From the NCBI RefSeq assembly GCF_000013385.1, contig NC_007760.1, forward strand, positions 4,376,001 through 4,440,000: a stretch of DNA of 64,000 nucleotides, written 5' to 3'. The notes beneath the pieces were generated by a model. The model had not been told where the DNA came from. It did not search any database and worked only from the letters and a program-made list of their open reading frames with translations. The stretch is from Anaeromyxobacter dehalogenans 2CP-C. Lineage in GTDB: Bacteria > Myxococcota > Myxococcia > Myxococcales > Anaeromyxobacteraceae. This document shows, piece after piece, positions 1 to 8,159 of this stretch (position 1 is the stretch's first letter; every line of letters starts with the position of its first letter). The position numbers were made by a program, and so were the translations under genes.

Positions 1-524
1 GCAGCCTGGCCGGCCGGCACGCCGACTTCTGGCAGGTGACCGGCGACGCGCTCGACTTCGCGCTCGAGGCGCTCGGCCTCGCCGGGCCGGGGCTGCGCGA
101 CGGGTTGATGGACGCTTACCGCCGCCTCGCCGCGTACCCGGAGGCGAGGGACGCGCTCACGCGCCTGCGCGGCGCCGGCGTGCGGCTGGCGGTGCTCTCG
201 AACGGCGCGCCCGCCATGCTCGCCTCCGCCGCCGAGAGCGCCGGCCTCGCCGGCCTGCTCGAGCAGGTCCTCTCCGTGGAGGACGTCGGCGTCTACAAGC
301 CGCACCCGGCCGTCTACCGGCTGGCGGTGGATCGCCTCGGCGTTCCCGCCCCGGAGATCCTGTTCGTCTCCTCGAACGGATGGGACGCGTTCGGCGCGAA
401 GGCGTTCGGGCTCCAGGTGGCCTGGTGCAACCGCGCCGGCCAGCCCGCGGAGCGGCTCCCCGCCGCCCCCGACGCCGAGATCCGCTCGCTCGCCGAGCTG
501 CCGCCGCTGCTGGGCCTGCCGTAG
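1..524 (+). CDS. Haloacid dehalogenase type II, C-terminal part (5' end outside window)
   Basis: The reading frame is open from the first bases of the window (codons from position 3) to TAG at 522-524, so the gene begins upstream; the GTG at 36 is internal. HAD-superfamily hydrolases of the L-2-haloacid dehalogenase class release halide from 2-haloacids through an aspartyl ester. The N-terminal catalytic Asp is outside the window. Visible are motif II (LSNGAPAML, Ser), motif III Lys in YKPHPAVYRLAVDRLG, and the motif IV region FVSSNGWDAFGAKAFG, including the SSNxWD signature typical of type II enzymes. A dispersed repeat starts 3 bp after the stop codon. Substrate is not determinable; many members act on other small 2-substituted acids. 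Confidence 0.88.
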   Translation, partial: SLAGRHADFWQVTGDALDFALEALGLAGPGLRDGLMDAYRRLAAYPEARDALTRLRGAGVRLAVLSNGAPAMLASAAESAGLAGLLEQVLSVEDVGVYKPHPAVYRLAVDRLGVPAPEILFVSSNGWDAFGAKAFGLQVAWCNRAGQPAERLPAAPDAEIRSLAELPPLLGLP

Positions 525-526
525 GG

Positions 527-630
527 CGCTCGCCCTTCGACAGGCTCAGGGCGAGCGGGTCGGAAGCCGCTCGGGCTCAGGGTGAGCGGAGAGGATCCGC
601 TCGTGGTGAGCCCCGTCGAACCGCGAGCGG
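527..630. repeat. Left inverted-repeat block of ArsR-SRPBCC cassette
   Basis: Two repeat units. The first (527-557) is a palindrome with arms CGCTCGCCCT and AGGGCGAGCG around TCGACAGGCTC. The second (about 603-630) contains GGTGAGCCCCGTCGAACC. Both recur in reverse orientation and reverse order at 1546-1628, downstream of the SRPBCC gene. The units are short forms of the dispersed repeat family found through the window. Confidence 0.8.
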
Positions 631-699
631 ATCTGGCCCGACCATCCCGTTGGGTCGCACGCGCGGTGAGGGCTTGCGCGGGCCGGCGGCCTGCTTAAC

Positions 700-719
700 A
701 CTGAACCATATGGTTCAGT
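700..719. promoter_or_regulatory. Operator palindrome over the arsR-type start codon
   Basis: A perfect 20-bp inverted repeat (core CTGAACCATATGGTTCAG, 701-718) is centred on the ATG at 710. Position over the translation start of an ArsR-family gene makes it the likely autoregulatory operator: the dimer would block transcription or initiation. A weak -10-like TTAACA lies at 695-700, so the site would also cover the transcription start. Confidence 0.75.
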
Positions 720-1048
720 ATACGGAGCGGCTCGACACCACGTTCGCGGCGCTCGCGGATGCGACCCGGCGCGGCGTGCTGGAGCGCCTCGGCCGCGGGG
801 ACGCGTCCATCGGCGAGCTGGCGACGGGCTTCGAGATGACGCTCACCGGGATGAAGAAGCACGTGCGGGTCCTCGAGGACGCTGGGCTCGTCACGACGGA
901 GAAGGTCGGTCGCGTGCGGAGCTGCAGGCTCGGCCCGCGCCGGCTGGAGGACGAGCTCGCCTGGATGGCGGGGTATCGCCGGATGCTGGAGGCGCGCCTC
1001 GACCGCCTGGACGCGCTCCTGAAGCGCACGAAAGGACGGACCGAATGA
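710..1048 (+). CDS. ArsR-family winged-helix transcriptional regulator
   Basis: A 112-residue ArsR/SmtB-type repressor. The start is the ATG at 710 inside the palindrome; an open frame runs further upstream but encodes repeat sequence. The winged helix spans roughly residues 10-75 (FAALADATRRGVLERL, GELATGFEMTLTGMKKHVRV as recognition region, EDAGLVTTEKVGRVRSC wing). No CxC metal motif is seen, so it belongs to the non-metal subgroup usually paired with SRPBCC/AHSA1 proteins. ATGA overlap (1045-1048) couples it to that gene, which follows directly. Likely represses its own two-gene operon; inducer unknown. Confidence 0.9.
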   Translation: MVQYTERLDTTFAALADATRRGVLERLGRGDASIGELATGFEMTLTGMKKHVRVLEDAGLVTTEKVGRVRSCRLGPRRLEDELAWMAGYRRMLEARLDRLDALLKRTKGRTE

Positions 1049-1536
1049 CGAGCCAGGCCGTGAAGCAGCGCGCCGCGAAGGCGGCGGTGTCCACCCCGAC
1101 CGACCGCGAGATCCGCGTGGAGCGGATCTTCGACGCGCCCCGCGAGCGCGTGTGGCGAGCGTTCACCGACCCGGCGCTGCTGGCGCAGTGGTGGGGTCGC
1201 GGGAACGAGCTGGTGGTCGAGCGGTACGAGCTGGAGAAGGGCGGCCACTGGCGCTTCGTGGAGCACGCCGACGACGGCGTCCACGGGTTCGAGGGCCGCT
1301 TCCGCGAGGTGACGCCGCCCGAGCGGCTCGCGATGACGTTCGAGTGGGACGGCATGCCGGGCTACGTCGCCATCGAGACCACCGTGCTCGAGGACCTGGG
1401 CGACGGCCGCACCCGCCTCGTCGCGACCACGCTCTTCCACACCACCGAGGAGCGCGACGGCATGCTCGGCGCCATGGGCGAGGGGCTGGACCAGAGCTAC
1501 GCCGCGCTGGATCGGCTGCTCGCCGGCGGCGCGTGA
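1045..1536 (+). CDS. SRPBCC (AHSA1/ATPase-activator-like) domain protein
   Basis: A 163-residue START/SRPBCC-fold protein with a hydrophobic ligand cavity. Family signatures are visible: IRVERIFDAPRERVWRAFTDP near residue 25, LAQWWG following, and EVTPPERLAMTFEW mid-protein, typical of the AHSA1 (Hsp90 activator homolog) subgroup. In bacteria these are commonly co-encoded with an ArsR regulator, as here, and bind small hydrophobic molecules; the ligand is unknown. Start ATG overlaps the arsR stop. The gene ends just before the right inverted-repeat block, so the ArsR-SRPBCC pair sits alone between repeat blocks. Confidence 0.88.
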   Translation: MTSQAVKQRAAKAAVSTPTDREIRVERIFDAPRERVWRAFTDPALLAQWWGRGNELVVERYELEKGGHWRFVEHADDGVHGFEGRFREVTPPERLAMTFEWDGMPGYVAIETTVLEDLGDGRTRLVATTLFHTTEERDGMLGAMGEGLDQSYAALDRLLAGGA

Positions 1537-1545
1537 GCGGGACCG

Positions 1546-1628
1546 CCGCCCGCTCGCGGTTCGACGGGGCTCACCGCGCGCGGGCCTCTGGATGCTCCGG
1601 TCGCCCTGAGCCTGTCGAAGGGCGGGCG
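1546..1628. repeat. Right inverted-repeat block of ArsR-SRPBCC cassette
   Basis: Contains the two units of the left block (527-630) in reverse complement and reverse order. The unit at 1550-1575 matches the left copy over 26 consecutive bases (it includes GGTTCGACGGGGCTCACC). The unit at 1597-1628 includes CCCTGAGCCTGTCGAAGGGC. The block overlaps the 3' end of the minus-strand activase gene, whose last residues it encodes. Confidence 0.8.
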
Positions 1629-4600
1629 GAGGCGGCCCGGCCGGCCTGGCGGCGCGCGAACCGCTCCTTCACCTCGTAGGCGAAGCCGTCGAGGATCTCG
1701 GGGTCGATCGGGTCGCCGTTCGCCGAGAGCGTCAGCGAGAGCAGGCCCTCCCGCGCGGCCGCGTGGTAGAGCTGCGCCTCGGCGAGCCGGGTGGGCATGC
1801 AGTCGAGCGGGCCGGCGCAGAGGATCCCGTCCACGCCGCGGTGCCGCCAGGCCTCGAGCGCGAGCCCCATCGCCAGCACCGACTCGTGCTCGAGGTCCTC
1901 GCGGAGGTAGCCCTGCGCCTCCCTCGCGACCCGGTGCGGCGGCTCCGGGGCAGGCCAGCCCAGCGGCTCGCCCGCGGCGCGGAACACGAGGTTCACGATG
2001 CGCTGGCGCAGCCGGCGCTTCAGGTGGTCGCCCACGCTGCCCTTCAGGCCGCGCCGGAACTGCACAGCCTCGGAGTATTGCAGGTACTCGACCACGGGCT
2101 CCAGCCGGACCCGCACGCCGCGCCGCTCCAGCTCGTCGGCCACGTGGCCGTTCGAGGCCGGGTCCGAGCGGACGTAGATCTCGCCCACCATCTGGACGGT
2201 GGGGTACGGCCGCGGGTCGCGCGCGGCGGCCAGCTCGCGCGCGCACCCTGCCACCGCATCCCGGATCCCCCAGAGCCCGCCGCCGAGGACCTCGCGGAGC
2301 ACGGTGCGGGCCGACAGGTCGCCGGACGCGCCCCGCTCGACGGCCTCGAGCAGCCGCGCCGACCACCGCGCGTGGATGGCGTTCGCCGCGCCGGGCGCCC
2401 GCTCGACCGGGCGGGCGTCGCGCAGCGCGTCCGCGAGCGCGCCGCGGGCGGAGGCGCCGGCGAGCACGATCGCGCCCAGGCCGGGCGGGACGCCCTCGAA
2501 GTAGTCGTGGTCGGGCGGCGACCAGATCTCCACCCGGTCGGAGAGCCCGGCGCGCTCCAGGATCAGGCGGTGGAGCTGGCGGTACATGCCGAACCGGCAC
2601 GGGCCGCTCGAGCCGGGCATGAAGAAGGTGAATCGGCCCTCCGACTCGCGGGCGAGGTGCTCGAGGAGCGCGCCCGCCGTGATCGTCATGGGCAGGCACT
2701 CCTTGCCGCTGGTGTGCCGCCGCCCGAGCCGGATGGTGTCGGCGGTGGCGGGCGGCAGCACCTCCGCGTGCAGGCCGACGCCGCGGAACGCGGCCGCGAG
2801 CGCCTCGGCCTCCGGCCCCATGGGCGGCACGAGCACGCGGGTCCCGTCGGCGCGCACGTCGGCGAGCGTCCGCTCGCGGAGCGGCATCGGCTCGGCGGCC
2901 GGGCGTCCCTCGGCCCCGTGGCCGCGGAGGTCCTCGCGGACGCAGTGCAGGAACGCCTCGACGCGGGTCTTCGTGCCGGCGTCGGCGGCGTGGCCGTCGG
3001 TCTCGACGATCGCGAAGGGCTTGCCGTCGAGGAGCCGCGCCAGGTGGTGCTGGGTGAAGCTGTCCGGGCCGCAGCCGTAGTTGCTGGTGAAGATGGCGTA
3101 CACGCCCGGCGTCCGGCGGACCCGGTGCGCCGTGCGCAGGATCCGCTGCGTGTAGGACCAGAACGCGCCGGGCACGAGCGGCGTCGCGCCGTCCAGCGGG
3201 AAGCAGTCGAGCGGGATCGCGACCGCGCCCTGCTCGCGCAGCAGCGCAGGCACGTTCGCGTTCAGCACCTCGTCGTGGATGGTGTAGGTCCGGCCCAGCA
3301 CCACCACCGCGAGGAGCCCGTCCGCCCGGCAGCGCTCCAGCGCCGCCGCGCCGATCGCCTCGAGCCGCGCGTCGAACGCCCGCTGCGCCTCGCGCGCCGC
3401 CTGGTGCGCGCGCCGCGCGGCGGCCCGGTCGCGGACGCCCACCCGCGCCGCGAGCGCGTCCATCGACGCGACGAACCGCTCCGAGTCGAGGTAGCCCGCG
3501 CCGCCCGCGTTCAGCGTGGGGGCGACCAGCCGGCGCGCGAAGTCCTCGCCCAGGTCGGTGGCGAGCACGTCCGGCGCGCCGTGCACCATGGGGCAGAGCC
3601 AGGTGTGGCGCTCGTCGCGGACCCGCGGCAGGTCGCGGATCATCGGGAAGAACAGGTGCTCGGCCCCGGTCGCGGCGAGCGCGGCCGCGACCCCGTGCAC
3701 CTGCTGCATGGGCGCGCAGAACGGGACGTTGCAGAGGTCGATCCCCTTGCGCAGCGCCTCGCGCCCGCCGGAGCCGAGCACCTCCACGCCCAGGCCCAGC
3801 GTCCGGAAGAACGTGCCGAAGTACGCGAGCAGCGTCTTCAGCTGGAACGCGTCGGCGAGCGCGACCCGCGGGGCGCCGGCCGGCGCCGTGCCCAGCCCCT
3901 CCACCAGCGCGCGCACCGCCGCCTCGCGCTCGCGGAACGGGTCCGGCGCGCCCGCGGGGAGCTTGCGCGCGCGGGTGCCCTGGTCGAACAGCGCGCAGGC
4001 GCCGCCCCAGGTGAAGGCGCGCCGCTCGCCGCCCACCGCGGTGCGGAGCCGCTCGATGCGGCAGCGGTTGCCGGCGCCGCCGCAGCCCTCCGCCGAGCGG
4101 CACACGAACGTGTCCTTGCGCTCCACCCGCGCGGCGAGGAAGCGCGCGAGGTCGAGCGCGCCGGCCCGGCCGTCGTCGAGGCCGGCGAGCCCGGCGCGCG
4201 CCAGCCGCGCGATCCCGAACGCGCCCACCGTGCCCGGCGAGGGCGGGACGATCACCTCGGCCCCGGTCTGGCGCGCCACCGCGGCGGCGAGCGCGTCGGC
4301 GCTGAAGGGCATGCCCTGGCAGAACACCACCTGGCCCACCGGGCGCGCGCCCTTCACGCGGTTCACGTAGTTCTGCACCACCGACTCGTAGAGCCCCGCC
4401 ACCACGTGGGCGCGCGGCGCGCCGGCGGCGGCGGCCTGGTCGAGGATCTCGGCCATGAACACCGCGCAGTGCTGGCCGAGCGCGACGCAGCCGTCCGCGC
4501 CGATCGCCTCGCGCCCCAGCGCCGCCGCGTCGAGCCCGCCCAGCCGCCGCCCCTGCTCCTCGATGAAGGAGCCGGTGCCCGCGCTGCACGCCTCGTTCAT

Positions 4601-5899
4601 GGCGGCGTCCACCACCCGCCCGCCCTCGAGCCGGATGTATTTCGCGTCCTGCCCGCCGATCTCGAAGATGGTGTCCACGCGCGGGTCGTAGGCGCAGGCG
4701 CCCTCGGCGTGCGCGGCGATCTCGTTCAGCACGAAGACCCGGTCGGCGCCGAAGCAGGACGCGAGCAGCGACCCGACGATCTCGCGCCCGCTGCCGGTCA
4801 CGCCCGCGCCGGTGACCGCGCGCCGGGCGCACGGGCCCTCCAGGAACGCGGACACGAGCGACTGCGCGGCCCGGACCGGATCGCCGGACGTGCCGGTGTA
4901 CGCCTCCCAGGCCGGCATGCCGGCGGCGAGGTCGAGCGCGACCGCCTTCGAGCCGGTGGAGCCGATGTCGAGGCCGAGCAGGAGCGGGCCGTCGCCGGCG
5001 GGCGCCGGCGGGCGCGGGATGCGGCGGACGCTCGGCAGCGCGCCGGCGAGCGGCGGGAGCGCGTCGAACGACGCGTGCTCGGGCGGGCGGAACAGGCCGG
5101 CGAGGGCCGGCACCGCCTCCGGGCGCGCCGCGGCGAGGAGCGCGCATCCGAGCGCGTCGAGGTACAGCGCCTCGTCGCCCTCGGCGTCGCCCGGCGGGCC
5201 GCGCAGCTCGAGCCCGCGGCCCGCGAGCGCCTCGCGGAAGCAGGCCCGCACCCGCCGCGAGCGGCTCACGCCGCCGGTGAGCCACACGTCGCGCGGGCTG
5301 CCCGGACGCACGAACACCAGCACGTTCGCGCAGATCGCGTCGAACAGGCCCGCCAGGATCCGCTCGCGCGCCTCGCCGCGGTTCGCGAGGTGCGTCATGT
5401 CTGTCTTGAGGATCACCGGGCAGCGGCCGGAGAGCGGCGCCGCCTCGGCGCCCACCGCGAGCGCGTCGGCCTCCGCCGGCGTGAGCCCGAAGCGCTCCAC
5501 CAGCTGGCGCAGGAAGTTGCCGGTGCCCTGCGAGCAGCGCGGGTTCTCGCGGTAGCGGTCGCGCCCCTCCGCCTCGTGCACCAGCACCGAGAACCCGTGC
5601 GCGCCGAGGTCCACCACCGTCGCCGGCGCGGCCCCGTGCAGCCGCACGTGGCCGGCGGTGCGCGCCTGCTTGGGCGGGATCCGCGGCAGCTCGAGGCGCC
5701 GGCCGAGCCGCCCGGTGGCGCGCGCGCCGGCCACGCCGGCCCAGCCCCATGCCCCCAGCACCTCGCCCACCGCCGCGGCCGGGTCGCCGCCGTGCTCCAC
5801 CAGCGCGCGCCGCGTCCAGGCGAGCGCGCCGCCCTCCCCCTCGACCTCCGCGAGCTTCACCGTCTCGGCGCCCGCGTCGATCCCCACGAACCGTTGCAT
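1571..5899 (-). CDS. Acyl-CoA dehydratase activase, BadF/BcrA-type ATPase fused to HgdB-like region
   Basis: A 1442-residue multidomain protein of the family that activates 2-hydroxyacyl-CoA dehydratases or benzoyl-CoA reductases by ATP-driven electron transfer. Two ASKHA ATPase domains are visible: residues 1-290 (starts FVGIDAGAETVKLAEV) and about 303-560 (LLLGLDIGSTGSKAV, then EACSAGTGSFIEEQG). The rest resembles the DUF2229/COG3581 region with Cys motifs (GCGGAGNRC, CNVPFCAPM). [4Fe-4S] binding between the ATPase subunits is known for the family and inferred here. Length fits the roughly 1400-residue fused class. Start is ATG 5899. The final ~25 residues (from QAGRAAS) are encoded by a dispersed repeat and look like read-through rather than family sequence. 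Substrate unknown; no dehydratase subunits are adjacent. Confidence 0.85.
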   Translation of the reverse strand: MQRFVGIDAGAETVKLAEVEGEGGALAWTRRALVEHGGDPAAAVGEVLGAWGWAGVAGARATGRLGRRLELPRIPPKQARTAGHVRLHGAAPATVVDLGAHGFSVLVHEAEGRDRYRENPRCSQGTGNFLRQLVERFGLTPAEADALAVGAEAAPLSGRCPVILKTDMTHLANRGEARERILAGLFDAICANVLVFVRPGSPRDVWLTGGVSRSRRVRACFREALAGRGLELRGPPGDAEGDEALYLDALGCALLAAARPEAVPALAGLFRPPEHASFDALPPLAGALPSVRRIPRPPAPAGDGPLLLGLDIGSTGSKAVALDLAAGMPAWEAYTGTSGDPVRAAQSLVSAFLEGPCARRAVTGAGVTGSGREIVGSLLASCFGADRVFVLNEIAAHAEGACAYDPRVDTIFEIGGQDAKYIRLEGGRVVDAAMNEACSAGTGSFIEEQGRRLGGLDAAALGREAIGADGCVALGQHCAVFMAEILDQAAAAGAPRAHVVAGLYESVVQNYVNRVKGARPVGQVVFCQGMPFSADALAAAVARQTGAEVIVPPSPGTVGAFGIARLARAGLAGLDDGRAGALDLARFLAARVERKDTFVCRSAEGCGGAGNRCRIERLRTAVGGERRAFTWGGACALFDQGTRARKLPAGAPDPFREREAAVRALVEGLGTAPAGAPRVALADAFQLKTLLAYFGTFFRTLGLGVEVLGSGGREALRKGIDLCNVPFCAPMQQVHGVAAALAATGAEHLFFPMIRDLPRVRDERHTWLCPMVHGAPDVLATDLGEDFARRLVAPTLNAGGAGYLDSERFVASMDALAARVGVRDRAAARRAHQAAREAQRAFDARLEAIGAAALERCRADGLLAVVVLGRTYTIHDEVLNANVPALLREQGAVAIPLDCFPLDGATPLVPGAFWSYTQRILRTAHRVRRTPGVYAIFTSNYGCGPDSFTQHHLARLLDGKPFAIVETDGHAADAGTKTRVEAFLHCVREDLRGHGAEGRPAAEPMPLRERTLADVRADGTRVLVPPMGPEAEALAAAFRGVGLHAEVLPPATADTIRLGRRHTSGKECLPMTITAGALLEHLARESEGRFTFFMPGSSGPCRFGMYRQLHRLILERAGLSDRVEIWSPPDHDYFEGVPPGLGAIVLAGASARGALADALRDARPVERAPGAANAIHARWSARLLEAVERGASGDLSARTVLREVLGGGLWGIRDAVAGCARELAAARDPRPYPTVQMVGEIYVRSDPASNGHVADELERRGVRVRLEPVVEYLQYSEAVQFRRGLKGSVGDHLKRRLRQRIVNLVFRAAGEPLGWPAPEPPHRVAREAQGYLREDLEHESVLAMGLALEAWRHRGVDGILCAGPLDCMPTRLAEAQLYHAAAREGLLSLTLSANGDPIDPEILDGFAYEVKERFARRQAGRAASARPSTGSGRPEHPEARAR

Positions 5900-6020
5900 G
5901 GCGCGAGTGTCACGCCGATGGGCGGGGAAGGCACGCCCGAAAAGCGGGCACCTGCCGGCGGCCCGGGAGCGTGATCGGGATCAACGCAAGGTCCGGGCGA
6001 GCGTGCCGACGCGACCCCGT

Positions 6021-7277
6021 TCACGGAGCGTCGGCGCGCAGCGCGCGCGACACGCGCTCCACCTCGCGGAGCACGCGCACGACGTTCCCGCCGAGGAGCT
6101 TGCGGACGTCCTCGGGCGAGTGCCCGCGGGCGAGGAGCGCCGCGACGAGCCTCGGCAGGTCCGCGTGCGACGCGATGCCGTCCGGCGGGACGATGCCGCC
6201 GTCGAGGTCCGACCCGAGGCCGACGTGGTCCACGCCGGCCACCTTCACGAGGTGCTCGACGTGGTCCACGAGCACCGAGAGCGGCGGGCGCGGCAGCGCG
6301 TGCGCGACGCGGAGCTCGGCCAGGTAGGGCGCCCACCTCCGCTCGACCGGGTCCGCGCCCTCGAGCGAGCGCGCCAGCGCCGCCACCTCCGGCGCGTGCG
6401 CCTGCTCGGCGGCCGCGGCGCGCGCGGCGAATCCCGCGTCGAGGAACACCGAGTGGAAGTTGACGCCCACGACGCCGCCGCCCGCCGCGATGGCGCGGAC
6501 GAGGTCGTCGGGCAGGTTGCGGCGGTGGTCGGACAGGGCGCGCGCGCAGGAGTGCGTGGCCAGCACCGGCGCGCGGCTCGCGGCGATGGCCTGGGCGGCG
6601 GACGCGTCGGAGAGGTGCGAGACGTCCACCGCGATCCCGAGCCGGTTCATCTCGGCGACGGCGGCGCGGCCGAGCGGCGAGAGCCCGCCGTGGCGCGGGG
6701 CGTCGGGCTTGCCGGCGTCGGCGAACGCGGTGTGCGCGTTCCAGGTGAGCCCGACGTAGCGGACGCCGAGCGCGTGCATGCGTGCCAGCTCCGAGAGGTC
6801 ACCGTGGAGCGGCTCGGCGCCCTCCATGCCGAGGAGGACCGCGATCTTCCCCGCGGCCCGGGCCGCGAGCAGCTCGTCCACGCTCCCCGCCATGGCGAGC
6901 TCCGCGGGGTGCCGGGCCACCTGCGCGCGCACCGCCGCCGCGAGCGCGAGCGCCCGCGCGTGCGCGTCCGCCTCGGGCAGCTCCGGCGGATGCCACAGCA
7001 CGAAGAAGGCCGCGCCGACCCCGCCGCGCCGCATCGAGTCCAGGCTCACCTGGCCCAGCTCGCGCCGCGGCGCGCCGAGATCGTAGCGCTGGTCGAGGAG
7101 CCACTGCGGGGTGTCGAGGTGCAGGTCCACCACCGGCGCGTCGCGGAGGACGTCCTCGGCGGAGCTCGTGGACGCCGCGCGCGGCGCGGGGGAGGCGGCG
7201 CCCGGACCGGCGCAGGAGAGGAGCATGGGCATCGCGAGCAGCCAACCGATCCGCGACGTGCGCGGCTCCGTGGGCAT
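6021..7277 (-). CDS. Membrane dipeptidase (renal dipeptidase family M19), lipoprotein
   Basis: A 418-residue zinc dipeptidase hydrolysing dipeptides, including D-residue forms. The N-terminus is a lipoprotein signal peptide (basic TEPRTSR, hydrophobic LLAMPML, lipobox LLSC), so it is probably anchored on the outer side of a membrane. Metal-site motifs in order: DLHLD near residue 51, GMEGAE (bridging Glu), DVSHLSD, THSCARALSDHRRN, and GLGSDLDGG near the C-terminus. Length is normal for M19. The gene is separated by about 120 bp from the activase, same strand, with no evident functional link. Confidence 0.9.
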   Translation of the reverse strand: MPTEPRTSRIGWLLAMPMLLSCAGPGAASPAPRAASTSSAEDVLRDAPVVDLHLDTPQWLLDQRYDLGAPRRELGQVSLDSMRRGGVGAAFFVLWHPPELPEADAHARALALAAAVRAQVARHPAELAMAGSVDELLAARAAGKIAVLLGMEGAEPLHGDLSELARMHALGVRYVGLTWNAHTAFADAGKPDAPRHGGLSPLGRAAVAEMNRLGIAVDVSHLSDASAAQAIAASRAPVLATHSCARALSDHRRNLPDDLVRAIAAGGGVVGVNFHSVFLDAGFAARAAAAEQAHAPEVAALARSLEGADPVERRWAPYLAELRVAHALPRPPLSVLVDHVEHLVKVAGVDHVGLGSDLDGGIVPPDGIASHADLPRLVAALLARGHSPEDVRKLLGGNVVRVLREVERVSRALRADAP

Positions 7278-7353
7278 CCAGGCTACCGGGCCATGCTATG
7301 CGGCCTCGAGCCAGGCGTCGAACGTCGGACCCGCCAGGACCGCGGCCGGCCGA

Positions 7354-7539
7354 TCAGCGTCGATCGCGCCCGACCGCGCCGGCCCCGGGCAGGAGCCTCA
7401 GCTCGCGCGGGGCCGCGGCGATGACCGCCTTCGCGGCGGCGGCGGTCTCGGCCGTCCCCTCGTAGTGGATGGTGACGCCGGCGAACGCAAGGCGCGGGGC
7501 CAGGACGAGCAGCGCTCCGAGGGCGAGGCGAAGGGGCAT
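7354..7539 (-). CDS. Small putative secreted protein, possibly truncated
   Basis: A 61-residue frame from ATG 7539. Residues 1-20 form a convincing signal peptide ending in RLAFA, followed by VTIHYEGTAETAAAAKAVIAAA. That last segment reads like the start of a longer domain, but the frame then becomes low-complexity and stops. It may be a 5' remnant of a decayed gene or simply a small exported peptide. It follows the zinc-ribbon membrane protein gene on the same strand. Family not recognised. Confidence 0.35.
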   Translation of the reverse strand: MPLRLALGALLVLAPRLAFAGVTIHYEGTAETAAAAKAVIAAAPRELRLLPGAGAVGRDRR

Positions 7540-7598
7540 CGGCGGGATTCGACCACACCGCACGCAGCGTGTGAAGCGCGCCTCGAGGGCGGCGGAGC

Positions 7599-8042
7599 TC
7601 ACAGCATGACGCGGTGGAACCGGACCCGCCTCCGGACGCTCCTCAGCTTCAGCGCCGTCATCGTCGCGACGACGGCGACGAACGTCGCGGTGCCGACCAC
7701 GGGCGCGAGCCGACCCTCCGGATCGGACCGATGGAACAGCTCGGCGACCGTGAACCCGATCGCCATCGCGGCGACGACGCCGACGGTGGCTCCGACGAGC
7801 AGGACCCCGAGGAGCGCCGGGCGGCCGCGGTGGCCGCAGCGCGGGCACGGGGCAAGGCGGGCCGCCCGCGCGGCGCCGACCTCGGCCTCGAGCTGCGCGT
7901 TGCTGAGCGACACGCCGTTCACCACGAGCCCCGTCCCGTAACCGGCGACAGCGGCCTGCGCGACCATCCCGCAGCGCGAGCACCGGTAATCGACGTACTG
8001 CTCGCCCAGCGCAGCATCGATGTCCATCCGAATCCGGACCAC
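7599..8042 (-). CDS. Zinc-ribbon membrane protein of unknown function
   Basis: About 147 residues from GTG 8042, preceded by GGAGAG at SD distance; ATG 8027 is an alternative. Two CxxC pairs (YRCSRCG near residue 20 and PCPRCGHRG near residue 65) form a probable zinc ribbon. They are followed by two transmembrane segments (ALLGVLLVGATVGVVAAMAI, then VVGTATFVAVVATMTALKL) and a basic cytoplasmic tail RSVRRRVRFHR. No known family was recognised. The topology suggests a cytosolic ribbon on a membrane hairpin. Confidence 0.6.
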   Translation of the reverse strand: MVRIRMDIDAALGEQYVDYRCSRCGMVAQAAVAGYGTGLVVNGVSLSNAQLEAEVGAARAARLAPCPRCGHRGRPALLGVLLVGATVGVVAAMAIGFTVAELFHRSDPEGRLAPVVGTATFVAVVATMTALKLRSVRRRVRFHRVML

Positions 8043-8159
8043 GGGAGCTCTCCGGTGAGAGGCGGCTGCAGCATCGTGCTGCCGCGCTGGCGACGTGCCA
8101 TGCCGCAACGCCCGACGGATTCGAGCACACCCTACGCTCATTGTGAAGTCCGCGCCCGG

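Noticed and set aside
1763-5974. 1403-residue plus-strand ORF opposite the activase gene
   Set aside because: Arg/Ala/Gly/His-rich shadow of a GC-rich gene on the other strand; no family motif. The same applies to the other very long antisense ORFs, such as 8160-13793 (minus) and 8861-12982 (plus).
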